A stretch of 64,000 bases of DNA, from the NCBI GenBank assembly GCA_944321125.1, contig CALUKD010000001.1:124001-188000 (forward strand), in the 5' to 3' direction. The notes under the pieces were generated by a model. That model was not told the origin of the DNA. It saw nothing but the letters and a program-made list of their open reading frames with translations, and ran no database searches. Below are positions 8,525 through 18,687 of this stretch, one piece after another. The number at the start of each line of letters is the position of its first letter. Within the stretch, counting starts at the first letter, position 1. This stretch comes from Candidatus Butyricimonas faecavium (GTDB lineage Bacteria > Bacteroidota > Bacteroidia > Bacteroidales > Marinifilaceae). Position numbers and translations under genes: made by a program.

Positions 8525-10819
8525 ATGATTAAAAATATGAACAACACGGATAAAAAACAAGCCCTGCATTATCATGCGATGGGACGTCCCGGAAAGATTG
8601 AAATCATTCCGACAAAACCACATAGTACACAATATGATCTTTCACTGGCTTATTCTCCGGGGGTAGCAGAACCCTGTCTAGAAATTCAGAAGAACCCGAT
8701 TGATGCCTACAAATATACAGCCAAAAGCAATCTGGTAGCAGTTATTTCAAACGGAACAGCCGTACTCGGGCTAGGAGATATTGGAGCCTTATCTGGTAAG
8801 CCCGTCATGGAAGGGAAAGGATTACTATTTAAAATATTCGCAGATATCGACGTGTTTGACATCGAACTCGACACAAAAAACGTGGATAAATTCATCGAAA
8901 CCGTTAAAATGATCTCCCCAACCTTCGGGGGAATAAACTTAGAAGATATTAAAGCTCCCGAATGCTTCAAAATCGAACGCCGGCTCAAAGAGGAACTGGA
9001 CATTCCCGTGATGCACGACGACCAACACGGGACTGCCATTATTTCGGCTGCCGGATTATTAAATGCCCTCGAACTCAACGGGAAAAAAATTGATACCATC
9101 CGTGTCGTGGTCAACGGGGCCGGGGCGGCAGCTATTTCCTGCGCCCGCCTTTATAAAGCTCTAGGTGTGAAGAAAGAGAACATGATCATGTGCGACAGCA
9201 AAGGAGTCATCTACACCGGGAGAGCCGGCCTCAATGCGGAGAAAGAAGAATTTGCCGTTGAAACCACCGCCCGCACGTTAACCGAAGCTCTCGTCGGGGC
9301 AGATATGTTTTTAGGTCTTTCCGTTGCCGACATCTTGAGCGAAGAGATGATTCGCAGTATGGCTAAAGATCCGATCGTATTTGCCCTTGCTAACCCGAAT
9401 CCGGAAATCAACTATGAAAAAGCTATCCACAGCCGACCGGACATCATTTTTGCCACGGGACGCTCAGATTATCCGAACCAGATCAACAATGTACTGGGTT
9501 TCCCGTACATTTTCCGGGGAGCATTGGATGTACAAGCTCGCAGTATTAACGAAGAGATGAAACTTGCTGCCACTTATGCGCTGGCTGAATTGACCAAAGA
9601 ACCTGTCCCCGAAAACGTGAAAATGGCATACAACGACCCGTCTATTGCTTTCGGTCGGAATTACATCATTCCCAAACCTTTGGACACCCGCTTGATTAGT
9701 CGCATCGCCCCCGCCGTGGCAAAAGCCGCTATCGAATCGGGAGTTGCCCGTACGGAAATCAAAGATTGGGATGCTTACCGGGATCAACTGGAAAAACGTA
9801 TGGGCCAAGATGAACGTCTCATGCGCCGAATGACCCGTAAAGCTAAAACCAACCCCAAACGGATCGTGTTTGCAGAAGGAGCCGACATCAAAACCCTAAT
9901 GGCCGTACAGGAGATTCTTTCCGAAAAGATTGCTCATCCCATACTCATTGGTAACAAAAACGAAATCGAAATCCTCCAAAAACAATATAAATTAGAGTTA
10001 CCCGAGCTGGTCATTTTTGACCCGACAAAAGAGATCGACAAAATAGATCAATACACCCAAACTTATTACGAAAAAAGACAAAGAAAGGGAATTATCCTAG
10101 AACAAGCCAAAGAATTGATGAAGAACCCGAATTTTATCGGTTTAATGATGGTCGAATCGGGAGAAGCAGATGGTTTCATTTCCGGCATTCACTCTAATTA
10201 TCATGATGTACTCCGGGCAGCTAAAGACATCATCGGTCTAAGAGCTTGCTGCAAATACGCCGTGGGTATGCACATTGTGACCAATAAAAAAGGAACCTAT
10301 TTCCTAGCCGACACAACAGTCAACAGCCATCCGTCTGCCGACACGCTAGAATGCGTAACAGTCCTAACATATGAGGCAGTAAAACAATTCAACGTGGAAC
10401 CGGTTGTTGCACTCACCTCATACTCCAATTTCGGAGAATACCGCCTAGGAAGCCCAGCACAGATACAGGAAGCGGTTGACACGCTTCATCACAAATACCC
10501 CGAAATCCTCGTTGACGGAGAGATGTCTGCAGCAATCGCATTCAACACCGAATTGCGACAAGCACGTTTCCCATTCTCTCCACTGGCAAACAAAGACGTG
10601 AATACAATTATTTTCCCCAATCTCAGTTCCGGAAGCATAGCTTTGGGTGTACTACAAGAATTAGGAAACAACGAAATCATTGGTCCAGTTCTGCTCGGTT
10701 TAAATAAACCTGTACACATTTTACAAATGGGATGTAGCGTAAGAGATATTGTTTACATGACCACTTTGGCTGTGACGGACGCCCAAAAAGAGATGCCGGT
10801 AGATATGTGCCGAATCTGA
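8525..10819 (+). CDS. maeB: Malic enzyme fused to phosphate acetyltransferase-like domain
   Basis: 764 residues. The N-terminal two thirds are a decarboxylating malate dehydrogenase (LAYSPGVAEPC, MHDDQHGTA, the VVNGAGAAAIS Rossmann segment, and FALANPNPEI), converting malate to pyruvate with NAD(P)H production. From about residue 440 to the end is a phosphotransacetylase-like domain (RIVFAEGAD at its start, then PHILIGNK-like and SCSV-like segments), which in MaeB enzymes is usually regulatory rather than catalytic. NADP use is the common property of this class. Starts at 8525 or 8540 are both possible. Divergent from the CxxC-less TlpA gene, convergent with rpiB. Confidence 0.93.
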   Translation: MIKNMNNTDKKQALHYHAMGRPGKIEIIPTKPHSTQYDLSLAYSPGVAEPCLEIQKNPIDAYKYTAKSNLVAVISNGTAVLGLGDIGALSGKPVMEGKGLLFKIFADIDVFDIELDTKNVDKFIETVKMISPTFGGINLEDIKAPECFKIERRLKEELDIPVMHDDQHGTAIISAAGLLNALELNGKKIDTIRVVVNGAGAAAISCARLYKALGVKKENMIMCDSKGVIYTGRAGLNAEKEEFAVETTARTLTEALVGADMFLGLSVADILSEEMIRSMAKDPIVFALANPNPEINYEKAIHSRPDIIFATGRSDYPNQINNVLGFPYIFRGALDVQARSINEEMKLAATYALAELTKEPVPENVKMAYNDPSIAFGRNYIIPKPLDTRLISRIAPAVAKAAIESGVARTEIKDWDAYRDQLEKRMGQDERLMRRMTRKAKTNPKRIVFAEGADIKTLMAVQEILSEKIAHPILIGNKNEIEILQKQYKLELPELVIFDPTKEIDKIDQYTQTYYEKRQRKGIILEQAKELMKNPNFIGLMMVESGEADGFISGIHSNYHDVLRAAKDIIGLRACCKYAVGMHIVTNKKGTYFLADTTVNSHPSADTLECVTVLTYEAVKQFNVEPVVALTSYSNFGEYRLGSPAQIQEAVDTLHHKYPEILVDGEMSAAIAFNTELRQARFPFSPLANKDVNTIIFPNLSSGSIALGVLQELGNNEIIGPVLLGLNKPVHILQMGCSVRDIVYMTTLAVTDAQKEMPVDMCRI

Positions 10820-10830
10820 CGATTCGGAAT

Positions 10831-10956
10831 TTATAAAGTTATAAGGTTCATAAAGTAACAGGTGTCCTTCGGACAATAGTTTAAGACAGCTCAAGCTACT
10901 GTAGACCAAACGTCCCGCAGGAGACCATGAACTTTATAGACCTTATAACTTTATGA
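10831..10956. repeat. Inverted repeat element between convergent maeB and rpiB
   Basis: Two 26-base arms, 10831-10856 and 10931-10956, are reverse complements with three mismatches and enclose about 74 bases. The left arm contains TAAGGTTCATA, found again at 62763-62773. The centre contains a small TGTCC/GGACA hairpin near 10863. It may act as a two-way terminator, but it is longer than needed and may be a mobile or repeated element. Confidence 0.6.
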
Positions 10957-10967
10957 AGTTTCCCCCT

Positions 10968-11399
10968 TTATTTTACCGGTATCTTTTCTACTCTTCTTTG
11001 ATGACGACCGCCTTCAAAATTCGTTGACAAAAAAACGTCTACCACATTCTGAGCTTCTTCATAAGCGATGAAACGAGCAGGCAATCCCACCACGTTCGCA
11101 TCATTATGCTGCCGAGCTAAAGCAGCTAACTCCATATTCCAACACAAGGCACAACGAATACCTTGATGTTTATTGGCAGTCATAGAAATTCCATTACCAC
11201 TTCCGCAAATAGCAATTCCTCTTTCATACTCACCTGCCTCAACAGCCTCAGCCATCGGGTGAGCCGTATCCGGATAATCCATGCTCTCGGCAGAATAAGC
11301 ACCGAAATCCTTTACTTCATGACCTTTTTCCCGAAGATATTTTACCAATCGTTCCTTATACTCATAACCGGCATGGTCACATGCTATCGCTATTTTCAT
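10968..11399 (-). CDS. rpiB: Ribose-5-phosphate isomerase B
   Basis: 143 residues of the RpiB/LacAB family, which interconverts ribose 5-phosphate and ribulose 5-phosphate in the non-oxidative pentose phosphate pathway. Recognised from the start MKIAIACDHAGYEYK, the DYPD segment and the CGSGNGISMTANKHQGIRC active-site loop with its catalytic Cys. Length is typical for the family. It converges with maeB across the inverted repeat and lies downstream of, but separate from, the rpr two-component genes. Confidence 0.94.
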   Translation of the reverse strand: MKIAIACDHAGYEYKERLVKYLREKGHEVKDFGAYSAESMDYPDTAHPMAEAVEAGEYERGIAICGSGNGISMTANKHQGIRCALCWNMELAALARQHNDANVVGLPARFIAYEEAQNVVDVFLSTNFEGGRHQRRVEKIPVK

Positions 11400-11508
11400 T
11401 TCTTTAAAATTATTATCCTTAATTATAAAATAAAAGTTGACTTGTTATAGTTTGCAAGTTTACATAGAAACTTTTTAACTTGCAACTGGTAACCTGTCAA
11501 CTTCTAAC

Positions 11509-11540
11509 AAAAAAGGGACTCTCCCGAATCCCCTTTTTAT
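11509..11540 (-). terminator. Terminator downstream of rprY
   Basis: In the minus direction an A-rich, GGGGA-containing arm pairs with a TCCC arm followed by six T residues. It begins three bases after the rprY stop codon. The A/T symmetry could also work in the other direction. Confidence 0.75.
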
Positions 11541-11542
11541 TC

Positions 11543-12232
11543 TCAAAGAATCAATTTATATCCTTTGCCGTGAACATTGATAATTTCCACTGACGGATCT
11601 TTCTTCAAATGTTTACGTAGTTTCGTAATATAAACATCCATGCTTCTGGCATTAAAATAATTGTCATCAGCCCAGATATTCTTCAACGCATAATTTCTCT
11701 CCAACACTTTGTTAACATTCAAGCACAACAAACGAAGTAACTCAGACTCTTTTGTGGTCAATTTCTGCTCTTCTTCCCCATCAAACAAAGTCTGTTTCTT
11801 AGAGTTGAAAGTTAATTTACCAATCTTAAAAATCTCTTGCTCATCTTCCGGCTTCAACCCGGTCGATCTTCTCAGTACAGCCTCAATACGAAGCAATAAC
11901 TCTTCCATACTGAAAGGTTTACTCATATAATCATCGGCTCCCAACTTGAATCCTTCCAACACATCTTCTTTCATCGACTTAGCCGTCAAGAAAATAATTG
12001 GAATTTCGCTATTGATCTGTCTAACTTCTTTCGCTAGCGTAAAACCATCTTTTTTAGGCATCATCACATCGAAAATGCAAATATCGAACGGTTCATTTAA
12101 AAACCTTTCATATGCAATCTCTCCATCCTCACATAAAACGGTCTCAAAACCTTTAGCTCTCAAATATTCTTTAAGAAGCATACCCAAGTTGGTATCATCC
12201 TCTGCCAATAAAATTTTAATTTTCTCATCCAT
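11543..12232 (-). CDS. rprY: OmpR-family response regulator RprY
   Basis: 229 residues: receiver domain (about 5-120) with the acidic pair DD in AEDD, the phospho-acceptor Asp in IFDVMMP, Thr in FLTAK and Lys in SKPFS; then a winged-helix DNA-binding domain (about 133-229) containing LTTKESELLRLL, the NYFNARSMDVYITKLRKHL recognition region and the closing HGKGYKLIL. The sequence matches the RprY type known from Bacteroides. It follows its kinase by 56 bases on the same strand. The Bacteroides pair has been linked to stress and outer-membrane responses; targets here are not visible. Confidence 0.93.
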   Translation of the reverse strand: MDEKIKILLAEDDTNLGMLLKEYLRAKGFETVLCEDGEIAYERFLNEPFDICIFDVMMPKKDGFTLAKEVRQINSEIPIIFLTAKSMKEDVLEGFKLGADDYMSKPFSMEELLLRIEAVLRRSTGLKPEDEQEIFKIGKLTFNSKKQTLFDGEEEQKLTTKESELLRLLCLNVNKVLERNYALKNIWADDNYFNARSMDVYITKLRKHLKKDPSVEIINVHGKGYKLIL

Positions 12233-12288
12233 AGCTATGTTGTTTTAAATAATTCTCATTTTTTAATTCTCTGTAAAAATATACGAAT

Positions 12289-13833
12289 TTAGAAAAATAA
12301 AGTTCTCTTTATTTTTTGCTTTTTTACGGTTAAAGGTAAAATGATGTCAAAACAGCTCCCTTTCTCAAGAGAACTTTCCACATCTATTCTTCCTCCATGA
12401 GCCTCAACAATTTTCTTCACATATGACAGCCCTAAGCCAAATCCCTTCACATCATGCAAATTCCCCGTGGACACACGGTAGAATCTTTCAAAGATTAATT
12501 TCTGATCTTTCTTAGCAATTCCTATGCCATTATCAATGACACTTATTACAATTTCTTTATCTTTATTACGAGTATAAATGGTAATTTCTGGTGGTTTTAC
12601 ACAATATTTTATTGCATTATCCACGAGATTAGAAATCACATTTGTCACATGCACCTCATCCGCAAGCACTTCATCTTGATCCGCCTCAAGATAAGCAGAA
12701 AATTTGCCCCCCTTATCCTCTACACGCAAGCTAAATTTAGGTAATAAATCTTCAATCAACTGATTAATATTTATATTCTTTAGCTTTAATTTCATCCGGG
12801 TTTCCGTAAACAATGCCGTTTGTAACACTCGCTCCACTTGAAACGTCAGACGTTTACTCTCGTCTCGTATAATAGTAGCCACTCGGTCAATGGTTTCCGG
12901 AGTATTCGTCACTGCCCCGTCTTTCAACATCTGCGATGCCAAAGAAATTGTCGCAATCGGAGTCTTAAACTCGTGCGTCATATTATTAATAAAGTCATTC
13001 TTGATAACCGACAACTTTTTCTGCCGGACAATAACAATTAGACAGAACACTGCACAGAACACAATAGCAATCGTGATCAACACCCCGGGCAAAACCATCC
13101 ACACGGAACCCGCCGTATCAGACGAAGCATCCGGGAATTTCAAGTACAAGATTGCAGAAGAACTTTCACCCGGGAATATCTTCCGACTAAGTGTCACATC
13201 ATCGGACACATGACTTAAAAAATTCTTGGATGTCAAAATAAATTTGCCATTTTCCTTGATACCAAATTCGAAACGGGAACGAATACCCGCATCAGTCAGC
13301 GTATTACCAATAAAACCGTATAGATTATTCAAATCTACCCGTCCTTCGATCACGTGTTTATCCTCTTTCCCTTCCGGTACAAACCTATAGTTTTCCCCCG
13401 TTCGCTCTTTCATGGCTTGTTGCAACTTGGAAATAGAAGTAGCCAAATTATCTTCCTTAAACTTACTTCCCACGAATTCACTGACATCCCTCACCTCCGA
13501 ATCATCATCAATCAAATTAAGCATTGAATTGGCAACCGCTGACGGGTCATTCTTCACGGCAATCGGACGTTTCGGATCAATATAGATCGGGGCATCAATC
13601 TCCACTCCCCGACTTTTGACTTCAGACAGATTCCTGTTTTCAGAAAGCCTACCCGCCTCTTCCTGCTTGCGGATATAATCGACCATATCATCCATAGCCC
13701 GGTTAGCCGTGTAAAAGAATTGCTCCTTCTTCACCTCGTAAGCCGTTTGGAAATAACTGGTCTGGAGAATAATCAATCCCAGCAAGGATATACCAAACAC
13801 AATCCCTAATATGATTATTTGTTGCTTTCTCAT
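12289..13833 (-). CDS. rprX: Sensor histidine kinase RprX
   Basis: 514 residues. An N-terminal transmembrane helix (about 8-28), a periplasmic sensor region of about 220 residues and a second helix (about 250-272) precede the kinase core. The H-box NNMTHEFKTPIA holds the phosphorylated His, and the N, G1 and G2 boxes appear as NLVDNAIKYC, VIDNGIGI and GFGLGLSYV. It should autophosphorylate and pass phosphate to RprY, encoded just downstream. The periplasmic domain has no recognised ligand-binding fold. Confidence 0.93.
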   Translation of the reverse strand: MRKQQIIILGIVFGISLLGLIILQTSYFQTAYEVKKEQFFYTANRAMDDMVDYIRKQEEAGRLSENRNLSEVKSRGVEIDAPIYIDPKRPIAVKNDPSAVANSMLNLIDDDSEVRDVSEFVGSKFKEDNLATSISKLQQAMKERTGENYRFVPEGKEDKHVIEGRVDLNNLYGFIGNTLTDAGIRSRFEFGIKENGKFILTSKNFLSHVSDDVTLSRKIFPGESSSAILYLKFPDASSDTAGSVWMVLPGVLITIAIVFCAVFCLIVIVRQKKLSVIKNDFINNMTHEFKTPIATISLASQMLKDGAVTNTPETIDRVATIIRDESKRLTFQVERVLQTALFTETRMKLKLKNININQLIEDLLPKFSLRVEDKGGKFSAYLEADQDEVLADEVHVTNVISNLVDNAIKYCVKPPEITIYTRNKDKEIVISVIDNGIGIAKKDQKLIFERFYRVSTGNLHDVKGFGLGLSYVKKIVEAHGGRIDVESSLEKGSCFDIILPLTVKKQKIKRTLFF

Positions 13834-14034
13834 ACACGCAAATTTAACAAATCTATTTTAACAATTAACAGGCTTAATACTATTTAACAGAAATACAACT
13901 CATTGATCCTCTTTAAAATTTTATTCAATCCTCAAACCAAACAAATCAAAACTTCGCATTCATTTACTTTTAACGTTAATAAAACTTAGGGATTTATCAT
14001 TTTATCCTACACATCCACAACCTATCGGAATCAC

Positions 14035-15060
14035 CTAGAACAACGTGGCTTGCCAATCATCCGTACGCCGATTCTTCCGCAAATGCTTGTAGGCCAAATC
14101 CGTTACTTCTCGTCCCCGGGGAGTTCTTTTCAGAAAACCTTCCTTGATCAAAAAAGGTTCGTAAACTTCTTCCAAGGTTCCCGGATCCTCACTGACCGCA
14201 GTCGCAATCGTAGTCAAACCGACAGGTCCTCCCTTAAACTTATCAATAATTGTCAATAATATTTTATTATCCATATTATCTAACCCGAACTTATCAATAT
14301 TCAATGCTTCCAGCGCAAAGGTCGTAATTTCAAAATCAACCACCCCGTTTCCTTTCACCATGGCAAAATCCCGTACCCGACGCAATAAAGCATTAGCGAT
14401 ACGAGGCGTACCGCGACTTCTGGACGCAATTTCCTTCGAGGCCTGACTCGTAATCTTTGTTCTTAGAATAGCCGCCGAGCGCTCCACAATTCCCGTCAAC
14501 ACGTCAAGATCGTAATACTCCAAATGGCTATTAATTCCAAAACGCGCCCTTAACGGAGCCGTCAACAACCCACTACGAGTGGTTGCCCCAATCAACGTGA
14601 AAGGACTCAATTGGATCTGCACAGATCGAGCTGCCGGCCCTTTATCTATCATAATATCAATCTTGAAATCCTCCATTGCCGAGTAAAGATACTCTTCCAC
14701 GATCGGACTTAACCGATGAATTTCATCAATAAACAACACATCATTCGGCTCCAGATTAGTCAATAACCCCGCTAAATCACCCGGCTTATCCAACACCGGA
14801 CCGGAAGTAATCTTAATCCCAACACCCAACTCGTTAGCAATAATAGCCGATAAAGTCGTCTTCCCTAATCCTGGAGGGCCGTGCAATAGAACGTGATCCA
14901 GAGATTCACCCCGCATCTTTGCAGCCTTCACAAAGACCTCTAGATTATCCACAATCTTTTTTTGTCCCTGAAAATCACTAAAACTCAAAGGACGCAGAGC
15001 CTTCTCCAACTCTTTTTCACTATCTGGCACATTCCCGGTCCTTATATCAAAATCACCCAT
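14035..15060 (-). CDS. ruvB: Holliday junction branch migration helicase RuvB
   Basis: 341 residues, typical RuvB length. AAA+ features are Walker [10 protein letters not shown], Walker B FIDEIHR, sensor 1 IGATTR and the arginine-finger region APLRARFG, followed by the C-terminal winged helix ending in [13 protein letters not shown]. The hexamer drives branch migration with RuvA at recombination intermediates. ruvA and ruvC are not in the window. It lies about 170 bases downstream of tadA on the same strand. Confidence 0.97.
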   Translation of the reverse strand: MGDFDIRTGNVPDSEKELEKALRPLSFSDFQGQKKIVDNLEVFVKAAKMRGESLDHVLLHGPPGLGKTTLSAIIANELGVGIKITSGPVLDKPGDLAGLLTNLEPNDVLFIDEIHRLSPIVEEYLYSAMEDFKIDIMIDKGPAARSVQIQLSPFTLIGATTRSGLLTAPLRARFGINSHLEYYDLDVLTGIVERSAAILRTKITSQASKEIASRSRGTPRIANALLRRVRDFAMVKGNGVVDFEITTFALEALNIDKFGLDNMDNKILLTIIDKFKGGPVGLTTIATAVSEDPGTLEEVYEPFLIKEGFLKRTPRGREVTDLAYKHLRKNRRTDDWQATLF

Positions 15061-15231
15061 GTACTTTTTATTTATAACAATCTATTCAATTCGTAAATGT
15101 ACAACAAAACAATTGAAAATTGAAAATGGAGAATTAATTAATTTACAATTTACGAATTCTGATTTACGAACAAATAAACATAGATCGGCAGAATGAAATC
15201 ATAAATCTAAAACCATAAACCAACAAATTAA

Positions 15232-15666
15232 TTATCTCTTTTTGGTAAAGAAGCTTTTTACCAATTCCCCACACTCATCTTCTAAAACCCCGGTAACTAC
15301 ATTTGTCTTCGGATGTAACACGGACGGTGAAAGCCGGGCATATCCCCGATGCGGATCTGCAGCCCCATAAACCAGTTCTCCCAATTGAGCCCAAGCAAGC
15401 GCACCGCCACACATGACACACGGTTCCAAAGTAACATACAAGGTACAGTCATTCAAATATTTTCCTCCTAAAAAAGAGGTTGCCGACGTGATGGCAAGCA
15501 TCTCCGCATGCGCGGTCACATCATTCAGTCGCTCAGTTTGATTATGGGCTCGGGCAATCACCCGACCTTTACAAACGACTACCGCCCCAACCGGGATTTC
15601 CCCTTCTTCTTCTGCCAAGCGAGCTTCCTCTAATGCTTTCCGCATGAACATCTCATGTTTATCCAT
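15232..15666 (-). CDS. tadA: tRNA-specific adenosine deaminase TadA
   Basis: 144 residues when started at the ATG at 15666 (MDKHEMF), the usual TadA N-terminus; an upstream in-frame ATG would add 20 poorly conserved residues. The zinc-dependent deaminase signature is complete: HAEMLAI with zinc-binding His and catalytic Glu, and PCVMCGGAL with two zinc-binding Cys. It converts A34 to inosine in tRNA-Arg(ACG). It is divergent from pgk. Confidence 0.94.
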   Translation of the reverse strand: MDKHEMFMRKALEEARLAEEEGEIPVGAVVVCKGRVIARAHNQTERLNDVTAHAEMLAITSATSFLGGKYLNDCTLYVTLEPCVMCGGALAWAQLGELVYGAADPHRGYARLSPSVLHPKTNVVTGVLEDECGELVKSFFTKKR

Positions 15667-15894
15667 AAAAATACTATTTTCTCTTATTATACTCTCTCTC
15701 TTTTCCCCACGAAACCCAAGTATCACCTAAATCCTCTCTCTATCTATTCTTTACCATGCACATTTTTATAGAGGGTAAAAATCCAAATTTTCTGTGAAGG
15801 CTACAAATTTTCTCCTACATTTTTTCTTCCCACCTACTCAACGACAATCCCGATTTGCCAGTTGCTCCACCCATGAAATTCCTTCTTGCATATT

Positions 15895-15928
15895 TTTGGG
15901 TTTGAATAATTTTATCCTTACCTTTAGC
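15895..15928 (+). promoter_or_regulatory. Candidate promoter for pgk
   Basis: A TTTG element (15895-15898) and a TACCTTTAG box (15919-15927), close to TAnnTTTG, are separated by 20 bases. Transcription would start about 35 bases before the pgk ATG. Confidence 0.5.
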
Positions 15929-15967
15929 TTTCGATTAAGTAATTTACTCATTAAAATAACAATTGCT

Positions 15968-17161
15968 ATGCAGACAATTGATAATTACAACTTTAAAAAC
16001 AAGAAGGCACTTATCCGCGTAGACTTCAATGTACCTTTAAATGAAAAGTTCGAGATCACTGACGACACCCGTATGCGGGCAGCCGTCCCCACGATCAAGA
16101 AAGTGCTGGCTGGAGGAGGGTCCGTAATATTGATGTCTCACCTCGGACGCCCGAAAAACGGACCGGAAGACAAATTTTCATTAAAACATATCCAGAAACA
16201 TCTGGAAGAACTGCTGGGTGTACCCGTGAAATTCGCCGATGACTGCATCGGAGAAAGTGCAGTAAAAGCAGCAGCAGACCTGAAACCGGGAGAAGTTCTC
16301 CTATTGGAAAATCTTCGTTTTTACAAAGAAGAAGAAAAGGGAGACGAAAACTTCGCTCAAAAATTAGCCTCTTTAGCCAACGTTTGGATCAACGACGCTT
16401 TCGGAACAGCTCACCGAGCTCATGCATCCACCGCTGTCATTGCCAAATTCTTCCCGAATGACAAGCTATTCGGCTACGTCATGCAGGGAGAATTGGAAAG
16501 CGTGGACAAGGTAATGCACAACCCCACCCGTCCGTTCACGGCTATCATGGGAGGTTCCAAAGTCTCATCTAAAATCGACATTATCATGAACCTCATGGAC
16601 AAGGTGGATAATCTCATCCTAGGCGGTGGAATGACTTACACGTTCAAAAAAGCACTGGGCGGGCATATCGGAGATTCCATCTGCGAAGAAGACAAACTAG
16701 ACTTGGCTCTTGAAATCATGAAACTGGCCAAAGAAAAAGGAGTAAATCTCGTACTGGCTAGTGATACTGTCGCCGCCGATACTTTCGACAACAATGCTAA
16801 TACCCAAATCGTTCCTTCAATGGAGATTCCTAATGGATGGAAAGGCTTAGATGTAGGTCCAGAAAGTATTGCCTCTTTCACTAAAATCATCGAACAATCC
16901 AAAACGATCCTGTGGAACGGTCCTGTAGGAGTATTCGAAATGCCTAAATTCGCCGTGGGAACCAAAGCCATCGCTGATGCTATCGTGAAAGCGACAGCAA
17001 ACGGAGCCTTCTCTCTAATCGGGGGAGGAGACTCGGTTGCCGCCATCAACCAATTCGGTTTGGCCGACAAAGTCAGTTATGTATCCACCGGAGGCGGAGC
17101 CTTACTTGAATATATCGAAGGTAAAGAATTACCGGGAATCACGGCAATCCGTGGGAAATAA
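15968..17161 (+). CDS. pgk: Phosphoglycerate kinase
   Basis: 397 residues from the ATG at 15968 ([24 protein letters not shown] start is the family N-terminus; the open frame extends 58 codons further upstream but lies in promoter-like sequence). Family motifs include [35 protein letters not shown], the GGSKVSSKI hinge region, WNGPVGVFE and the C-terminal GGGDSVAA nucleotide loop. It catalyses the first ATP-forming step of glycolysis. Monocistronic, with its own promoter and a strong terminator. Confidence 0.97.
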   Translation: MQTIDNYNFKNKKALIRVDFNVPLNEKFEITDDTRMRAAVPTIKKVLAGGGSVILMSHLGRPKNGPEDKFSLKHIQKHLEELLGVPVKFADDCIGESAVKAAADLKPGEVLLLENLRFYKEEEKGDENFAQKLASLANVWINDAFGTAHRAHASTAVIAKFFPNDKLFGYVMQGELESVDKVMHNPTRPFTAIMGGSKVSSKIDIIMNLMDKVDNLILGGGMTYTFKKALGGHIGDSICEEDKLDLALEIMKLAKEKGVNLVLASDTVAADTFDNNANTQIVPSMEIPNGWKGLDVGPESIASFTKIIEQSKTILWNGPVGVFEMPKFAVGTKAIADAIVKATANGAFSLIGGGDSVAAINQFGLADKVSYVSTGGGALLEYIEGKELPGITAIRGK

Positions 17162-17184
17162 TATCAAGAGGAAAGTTCAAATAA

Positions 17185-17225
17185 ATGCCCCTAAAAGGTA
17201 GGTGAAAACTTTTAGGGGCATTTTA
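17185..17225 (+). terminator. Rho-independent terminator of pgk
   Basis: A perfect 13-bp stem (ATGCCCCTAAAAG at 17185-17197, its complement at 17209-17221) with an 11-base loop, followed by a short T run. Confidence 0.9.
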
Positions 17226-17295
17226 AGCATACAATAATTTATTCACATCAAGATATAATTCACCTTATTCAATATCTCTTCTATTAAACAACCTT

Positions 17296-18654
17296 CTATT
17301 GTAGCTCTTGCGATAACAACTCCCCCAACACTGGATCAGAGGGACGGCGGGAAGAGGCATCCCAAACTTTACCTTCCGGATCCAAGATGATGAAACGAGG
17401 AATGCCGTTGACGGCCATACGCTGCATGAAAGGATGCTTACGAGAGCGGGCACATAATAATTGTATCCCGGTCATCTTTTTTTGTTCCATGAAAGTCCGC
17501 CATGTATCTGCATTGGAATCCAAAGAAATAGATACCCAACCCAAAGGGAGCGAAGACAAACGCTGCTCCAAACGCTTGACATAGGGAATTTCCGCCACGC
17601 AAGGATTACAACCGGTAGACCAAAGGTCGATAAAAACGTACTTGCCTTTGAAGTCCGATAAATAGACCGTATCCCCCTTTTCGTTGGGGAATCCATAACC
17701 ACTCAAATCCACACCTTCCATAGCAGGATAAATACTTTCAGCCAACTGATCGGCGTAAGCTTTTAATTGCTCCCTCCCCTGTTTAGACTTCACTATTGGG
17801 GTTGCTTTTTTCAAACGTTTCCCAAGATCTTTGACGTTTCCCCGCAGCACTTCTCTCCAGAGTGCTCCTAGTAAATAGGCTTCCCGCAACTTCTCGTTCT
17901 TTATAACTGCTGCCATATCGTTCAAGTAAGTCACACGGGAACCTATTTTAATCTTCCCAGTTTGCACTTGGGCAAACAACCATTCTTGAAATACGGGAAA
18001 CCAATCCCCAGCAAGCATTAATTCCGGAAGCCAATCAAGATGTAAAAGAGGATCGCTGTAATCAGCATCAACTTCCGGAGTGGTAAAAGCCTTCCCAAAA
18101 GCTTTCGAGAGGTCTATCATCATGTACATATCCCGTAGCAACTGGAACTGGGCAACCCCTTTTACGACGTTCTGTTCTTCCGGCAAAAGCCCGGAAGTTT
18201 CAATTTGTTCCACACGCTCCTGATAAACGTAAAGCAACGCCTCCGCATATGCCCGAGAGTACTCCTTCAAACCAGAGGTCTTCGGTTGATACTCGCTAGT
18301 AAACAAACGTGACAACAAGTTATTAATTCCGGCATGCGTCCCGCCAAATTTATCCTCACGGGAGAGATCTACCTCAATCTTTGCACCCGGTGTCACAAAA
18401 ACGGTATTGGAAACAGTTTGTCTGCCCAAGGAAAGAGAAACAATCATCGGCTCCTTAACCGTTAGAGATACACGATAATCTCCCTGTACCTTAGCTTCTG
18501 TCAAGCGTTGGGACAGCGACAATTGACGCTGGATAACAAGCATTACCGGATTTTTTCCTTCCACTCGCCCCGACACGACGACCAAAGTATCTTGTGCCCA
18601 CACAAGGCTCCAACAAGTGAAAGAAAAAAATAATAGCATTAATATTTTTTTCAT
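17296..18654 (-). CDS. TlpA-family thiol-disulfide oxidoreductase with N-terminal DUF4369-like region
   Basis: 452 residues with a signal peptide (about 1-21, cleaved after WAQ). The N-terminal beta-rich region resembles DUF4369; a long helical middle follows; the thioredoxin fold starts near residue 320 and contains WSTGCNPC, a CxxC with an unusual CNPC dipeptide, and the cis-proline loop VNGIPRFII. It ends with the RRPSDP tail shared by its paralogues. It is the last gene of the first SusCD locus, 34 bases after a thioredoxin gene. Expected periplasmic, acting on disulfides or thiol-bearing partners of that locus (inference). Confidence 0.87.
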   Translation of the reverse strand: MKKILMLLFFSFTCWSLVWAQDTLVVVSGRVEGKNPVMLVIQRQLSLSQRLTEAKVQGDYRVSLTVKEPMIVSLSLGRQTVSNTVFVTPGAKIEVDLSREDKFGGTHAGINNLLSRLFTSEYQPKTSGLKEYSRAYAEALLYVYQERVEQIETSGLLPEEQNVVKGVAQFQLLRDMYMMIDLSKAFGKAFTTPEVDADYSDPLLHLDWLPELMLAGDWFPVFQEWLFAQVQTGKIKIGSRVTYLNDMAAVIKNEKLREAYLLGALWREVLRGNVKDLGKRLKKATPIVKSKQGREQLKAYADQLAESIYPAMEGVDLSGYGFPNEKGDTVYLSDFKGKYVFIDLWSTGCNPCVAEIPYVKRLEQRLSSLPLGWVSISLDSNADTWRTFMEQKKMTGIQLLCARSRKHPFMQRMAVNGIPRFIILDPEGKVWDASSRRPSDPVLGELLSQELQ

Positions 18655-18687
18655 ATCAATTCTATTTTACATCTTACTGTATAAATA

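Noticed and set aside
15794-15967. N-terminal extension of pgk by 58 codons
   Set aside because: The segment is not conserved in phosphoglycerate kinases and contains the likely promoter; the ATG at 15968 gives the standard N-terminus.
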